A stretch of 9,631 nt of DNA. Origin: Candidatus Aphodoplasma excrementigallinarum (GTDB lineage Bacteria; Bacillota; Clostridia; UBA1381; UMGS1253). Made by a program: the position numbers and the translations under genes. Under the pieces are notes generated by a model that searched no databases, had not been told where the DNA came from, and saw only the letters and a program-made list of their open reading frames with translations. Below are positions 6,829 to 9,631 of this stretch, piece after piece (the stretch's first letter is position 1; every line of letters starts with the position of its first letter). The stretch is taken from the NCBI GenBank assembly GCA_018713805.1, contig DVOF01000199.1, positions 1 through 9,631 of the forward strand, read 5' to 3'.

Positions 6829-6857
6829 AGTATAGCCGTTTTTATGCGGTTTGTCAA
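6829..6857 (-). promoter_or_regulatory. Near-consensus promoter of the transporter
   Basis: Minus strand: perfect -35 TTGACA (6852-6857), 17-base spacer, -10 TATACT (6829-6834). Transcription would start near 6822, giving a leader of about 33 bases. The -35 region, TTGACAAAC, is identical to that of the GH26-like promoter. Confidence 0.87.
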
Positions 6858-6869
6858 TGATTTTCAGGC

Positions 6870-6901
6870 AAAAAAACGCCGGACATGTCCGTCCGGCGTT
6901 T
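6870..6901 (-). terminator. Intrinsic terminator of the secreted deacetylase gene
   Basis: An 11-base-pair GC-rich stem (6874-6884 with 6891-6901) closes a 6-base loop and ends on the minus strand in a run of seven T (6870-6876). It starts 6 bases after the stop codon at 6908 and separates this gene from the transporter unit. Confidence 0.9.
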
Positions 6902-6907
6902 GATATT

Positions 6908-9550
6908 TTACAGTTGTACCGAGGCTCCAAGCGGATGAAGCGTCTGGAGTGAATCCCAGATGAAGCATTGCAGCGTGTAGCCCGTGTGGTCTTCTGTGTC
7001 GGGAAGGGAGATCTCCTCGCGGATATAAAGCGTATCCCCGCACGCGGGAAGCGTGACCTCCACTGGATAGAGCTTTTCAAGGCAGTTGTCCTTATAGAGC
7101 GCAATGTACAGGGTAGCCGTTTCGCCGCTCAGCTCCTCGCTGAAGTTGACCGCCTCCACGCCGACTGTTGCAAGCCCGGTCGTGACCTCATCCATACTCT
7201 GCGCCGTTACCGATGTGGCGAAGCTGTTGGCCGGCGCGGGGGTGACCAGGTTTTGCTCGCTGTCGATTGCGCGTACGTTCAGGTGCTCGAGCTTTACGCC
7301 GCTGCGCTCTGCCTCCGGCAGGGCGTAGTCGAAGCGGACGTTGCCGATCTGCGCAAGGTGGAAGGACGCGCCGTCGCTTTTTGACCATTTCGGAAATTCT
7401 ACCTTAATATATTTGATACCGGATTCTGTAATCTCCTGCTGCATGTTCGTATGGAAGCAGTATTTATCCTCCGGTTCCGAGGCGGTAACGCCGTCGCCTT
7501 CATCCATTAGTTTTGTGTAGGTGATATTATCCTTTGAGACATAAATGGTAAACGGGTTTACGTTTTCCGTTGGGTGCCGGTAGACGTCCACATCGACCGA
7601 CGTAATCTCCCCGAATGGCGCGCGGTAGATTACAGACGAGGTTGCGCCCTCCGTGTCCGCCGCCGTCCGCGCAAAGTTGACCTGGTCGTCGCCGTCAACG
7701 CCGAGCGCGACGTTGTGGCTGCCCGTACTCATATAAACATAACGGTAATCGGTCGCCGTATCGTTCACTGTGCCGCTGTACGGGTCCTTTGTCGTAAAGG
7801 AAACCGAAGATGGCGCGATGGCGGCCCCGTCCGCGGACTGGATACCGTCTGAAAGCGAGAGCGTATAGTCCGTGCTGCCCGCCAGAACACCGTCAAATGT
7901 CACGACATACGTTTTATTGCTGTCCGTCGGCGTAATGGAAGCGATACCCGCGCCGCCGCTGACATGCACTGTGTCGGCATTGACTGTCTGCGAGTCCATT
8001 GCGCGGTTGAAGACAAGTGTGACGCCCTGCGTGTCAAGCGCGACATCCGCTGCGCCGTTTTCTATGCTGCTGGCCGTAAATGCGGGCGCAGCAGGCGATT
8101 CGTCGGTCATGACGATGCCGTCTGGCTTCGAGAAGGTCAGGTTGACATGGCCGAGCACGACGCCGTTTGTGTCGTCGTTTGCCGCCGCTTCAAAGTCGGT
8201 CGGGAACGCAATTTTGATGTACTTTGTCCCCGCAGGCAGGGCGGTCGTATTCGTCAGGTCGTAGCGGTACAGCCACCAGTCGTTCCGCTCCCCGACCTGT
8301 GTTTTTGTATAGCTGACCTCCGTATAGGTATCGTTATCCGGGGATACATAGATGTGGAATTCTGTCACGCGGTTAGAGCCCTCTCGCTTATAGGTCAAAA
8401 GGTTAAAGGCGGAAATGTCGTAGCTTTCGTCCGAGACTTGATAGGTCAGGGAATGTACGCGGCCCTCCTGCATGTCATAGCGTGTATAGCCCTTGTCCTT
8501 GTTCCCGGTGGACGCATCTGTGACGGCGGTGGTGCCGCTCATGTAGGAAATCCCATTTTCGCGGGTAAAAAATAATTTTTCGCTGCCGTTCGGGTCCGCC
8601 TCGCACGGGTCGTCAAATTCGATAGATTCTGCAACAGAGATCGTCTTCGACGTCTGTGCCGGGATTTCAAAGCAGGTACCGTTTACGCTGATATAGACGG
8701 AAAGGCCGGACGGGTTGTAAGCGGTCACATTCCCGTTTTCGTCCGTGCCGGTTATGAGCGACTCTGCGGCAGTCAGGTAATTCACGATCTCAATATTCGT
8801 CGCATACCAGATGTCGCTGCGGCCGCCCAGGGACTGGTATACCGCCTCGGTCCGCGCCATATTGCTGTTATTTAACTGATAGCTGTGTCCCCAGACATAC
8901 ATGAGCTGCATGCTGGAAGGGGAAAGCGCAATAAACTTTTGCGCGTCGGCCTCCAGCTCGCTGATATTATTCTGGAAACAGGTCGGGTTCCAGTTATAAA
9001 AGTCGTCCGGCAGGTTAAAGGTCCTGGTCGAGCAGGTGCTTCTGCCGTACAGAATCCCAATCTCCTGGAGCAGTGTTTCCTGCTCCTCCTCGGGCGAGCC
9101 GCCGTTCGGATACGCCATACCGTGAACCGTGCCGTCCGGTGCAATCTTAGACAGCTTTTCCATGTCGTAAAGCGTCTCGTCGATATAGCGCGCAGGAGAA
9201 ACGGTGCCATAATAGGAATGATTCTCTGTGTGGGAGGCCACCTCGAAGCCCTCATACAGGGCTCTGTATTGCTCCATGCTGCTTTCCGCCAGCGCGCCGC
9301 CAGGCAGGGCAAAGGTTGCCTTGATGCCGTTTTCGCGGAACACGTCCACAAGCCACTTTTCCAGATCATAATTGGCGGTGCCGTCGTCAAAGCTTCCAGT
9401 CAATGCCTTCATTTTGCCCTCTGGCCACGTTACCTTGACCGTCGGCTGCTGCTGCGCGGCGGAAGCCGGCATCGGCGGCAAAGCGATTACGCTGGCTGCT
9501 ACAAAGACAGCCGTGAAAAGATGAATGATTTTGTGTGCGATCTGTTTCAT
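6908..9550 (-). CDS. Secreted CE4 polysaccharide deacetylase with Big_5 and carbohydrate-binding-like domains
   Basis: The 880-residue product has a typical signal peptide (basic start, hydrophobic core about 8-24, PASAA cleavage region near 31-32). The N-terminal domain (about 40-265) is CE4: GSFDDG with D55/D56, SHTENH with H107/H111, AYPNGG (146-151) and YVWGHSYQL with H222. Spacing is standard, so it should be an active metal-dependent glycan deacetylase. After it come a beta-sandwich module (about 324-475), a Big_5 Ig-like domain (about 487-588), a second similar beta-sandwich (about 595-742) and a C-terminal module (about 750-880) ending IWDSLQTLHPL. The sandwiches look like F5/8-type or CBM-like glycan binders. 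No LPXTG, SLH or C-terminal membrane anchor is seen, so it is released or held by its binding domains. AGGGAG lies 8 bases before the ATG. It forms its own transcription unit. Confidence 0.85.
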   Translation of the reverse strand: MKQIAHKIIHLFTAVFVAASVIALPPMPASAAQQQPTVKVTWPEGKMKALTGSFDDGTANYDLEKWLVDVFRENGIKATFALPGGALAESSMEQYRALYEGFEVASHTENHSYYGTVSPARYIDETLYDMEKLSKIAPDGTVHGMAYPNGGSPEEEQETLLQEIGILYGRSTCSTRTFNLPDDFYNWNPTCFQNNISELEADAQKFIALSPSSMQLMYVWGHSYQLNNSNMARTEAVYQSLGGRSDIWYATNIEIVNYLTAAESLITGTDENGNVTAYNPSGLSVYISVNGTCFEIPAQTSKTISVAESIEFDDPCEADPNGSEKLFFTRENGISYMSGTTAVTDASTGNKDKGYTRYDMQEGRVHSLTYQVSDESYDISAFNLLTYKREGSNRVTEFHIYVSPDNDTYTEVSYTKTQVGERNDWWLYRYDLTNTTALPAGTKYIKIAFPTDFEAAANDDTNGVVLGHVNLTFSKPDGIVMTDESPAAPAFTASSIENGAADVALDTQGVTLVFNRAMDSQTVNADTVHVSGGAGIASITPTDSNKTYVVTFDGVLAGSTDYTLSLSDGIQSADGAAIAPSSVSFTTKDPYSGTVNDTATDYRYVYMSTGSHNVALGVDGDDQVNFARTAADTEGATSSVIYRAPFGEITSVDVDVYRHPTENVNPFTIYVSKDNITYTKLMDEGDGVTASEPEDKYCFHTNMQQEITESGIKYIKVEFPKWSKSDGASFHLAQIGNVRFDYALPEAERSGVKLEHLNVRAIDSEQNLVTPAPANSFATSVTAQSMDEVTTGLATVGVEAVNFSEELSGETATLYIALYKDNCLEKLYPVEVTLPACGDTLYIREEISLPDTEDHTGYTLQCFIWDSLQTLHPLGASVQL

Positions 9551-9631
9551 GCTCCATACTCCCTTTTGATTGCGCCATTTGTAATAGAACTATACTTTTA
9601 GTTTAGCACTGGAAGCGGTGAAAGTAAATGA
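9551..9631 (-). promoter_or_regulatory. Upstream region of the secreted deacetylase, weak promoter candidates
   Basis: AGGGAG at 9559-9564 is the ribosome binding site. Two weak promoter readings exist on the minus strand: TTTACT (9623-9628), 17-base spacer, TAAACT (9600-9605); or a -10 TATAGT (9589-9594) with no good -35. A cre-like sequence (9610-9623) overlaps the first. The window ends here, so a better promoter may lie just outside. Confidence 0.35.

Noticed and set aside
8885..9601. A 238-codon open frame on the plus strand
   Set aside because: It is antisense to the signal peptide and CE4 domain of the secreted deacetylase and shows no family features.
1..9631. CRISPR array, tRNA, rRNA, insertion sequence, attachment site or riboswitch
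   Set aside because: No spaced repeats, cloverleaf-like segments, transposase or integrase genes were seen, and all intergenic gaps are short and explained by promoters and terminators.

Overview
The window looks like a chromosomal segment of a Gram-positive anaerobe of the Clostridia (Firmicutes). Support: housekeeping sigma-A type promoters with 17-base spacers, strong Shine-Dalgarno sites, YebC and MurC sequences of Firmicute type, and large exported carbohydrate-active proteins with a Firmicute-style signal peptide or N-terminal anchor. Moderately GC-rich third positions and protein style would suit a Christensenellaceae-like lineage, but that is a guess, not shown. There is no mobile element, CRISPR array, tRNA or rRNA, and no gene-free stretch longer than about 135 bases.

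Layout: bases 1-89 are the leader of murC with a partial promoter. murC (90-1469, plus strand) makes UDP-N-acetylmuramate--L-alanine ligase for peptidoglycan synthesis. It converges on yebC (1504-2238, minus strand), and one hairpin between them can stop transcription from both sides. Everything else is on the minus strand. In order of transcription: a large secreted CE4-type polysaccharide deacetylase with carbohydrate-binding-like domains (6908-9550); an MFS/OPA-like transporter with a TTG start (5566-6789); a membrane-anchored CE4-like deacetylase (4122-5486); a membrane-anchored GH26-like glycoside hydrolase (2310-3989); and yebC.

Promoters and terminators divide the minus strand into three units: [secreted CE4]-terminator; [transporter, then anchored CE4]-terminator; [GH26-like, then yebC]-shared terminator with murC. 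Within the last two units each second gene also has its own near-consensus promoter, and no terminator is seen between the pair.

Biologically, the minus-strand cluster reads as a surface-glycan tailoring or degrading set: two deacetylases and one hydrolase outside the membrane, plus a solute transporter. The pairing of an anchored hydrolase with an anchored deacetylase recalls PgaB and PelA, where both activities are fused for exopolysaccharide processing, but no glycan synthase is in the window, so the substrate is unknown. This is the best candidate for an undescribed system here. It is an inference from gene neighbourhood, not an established pathway.
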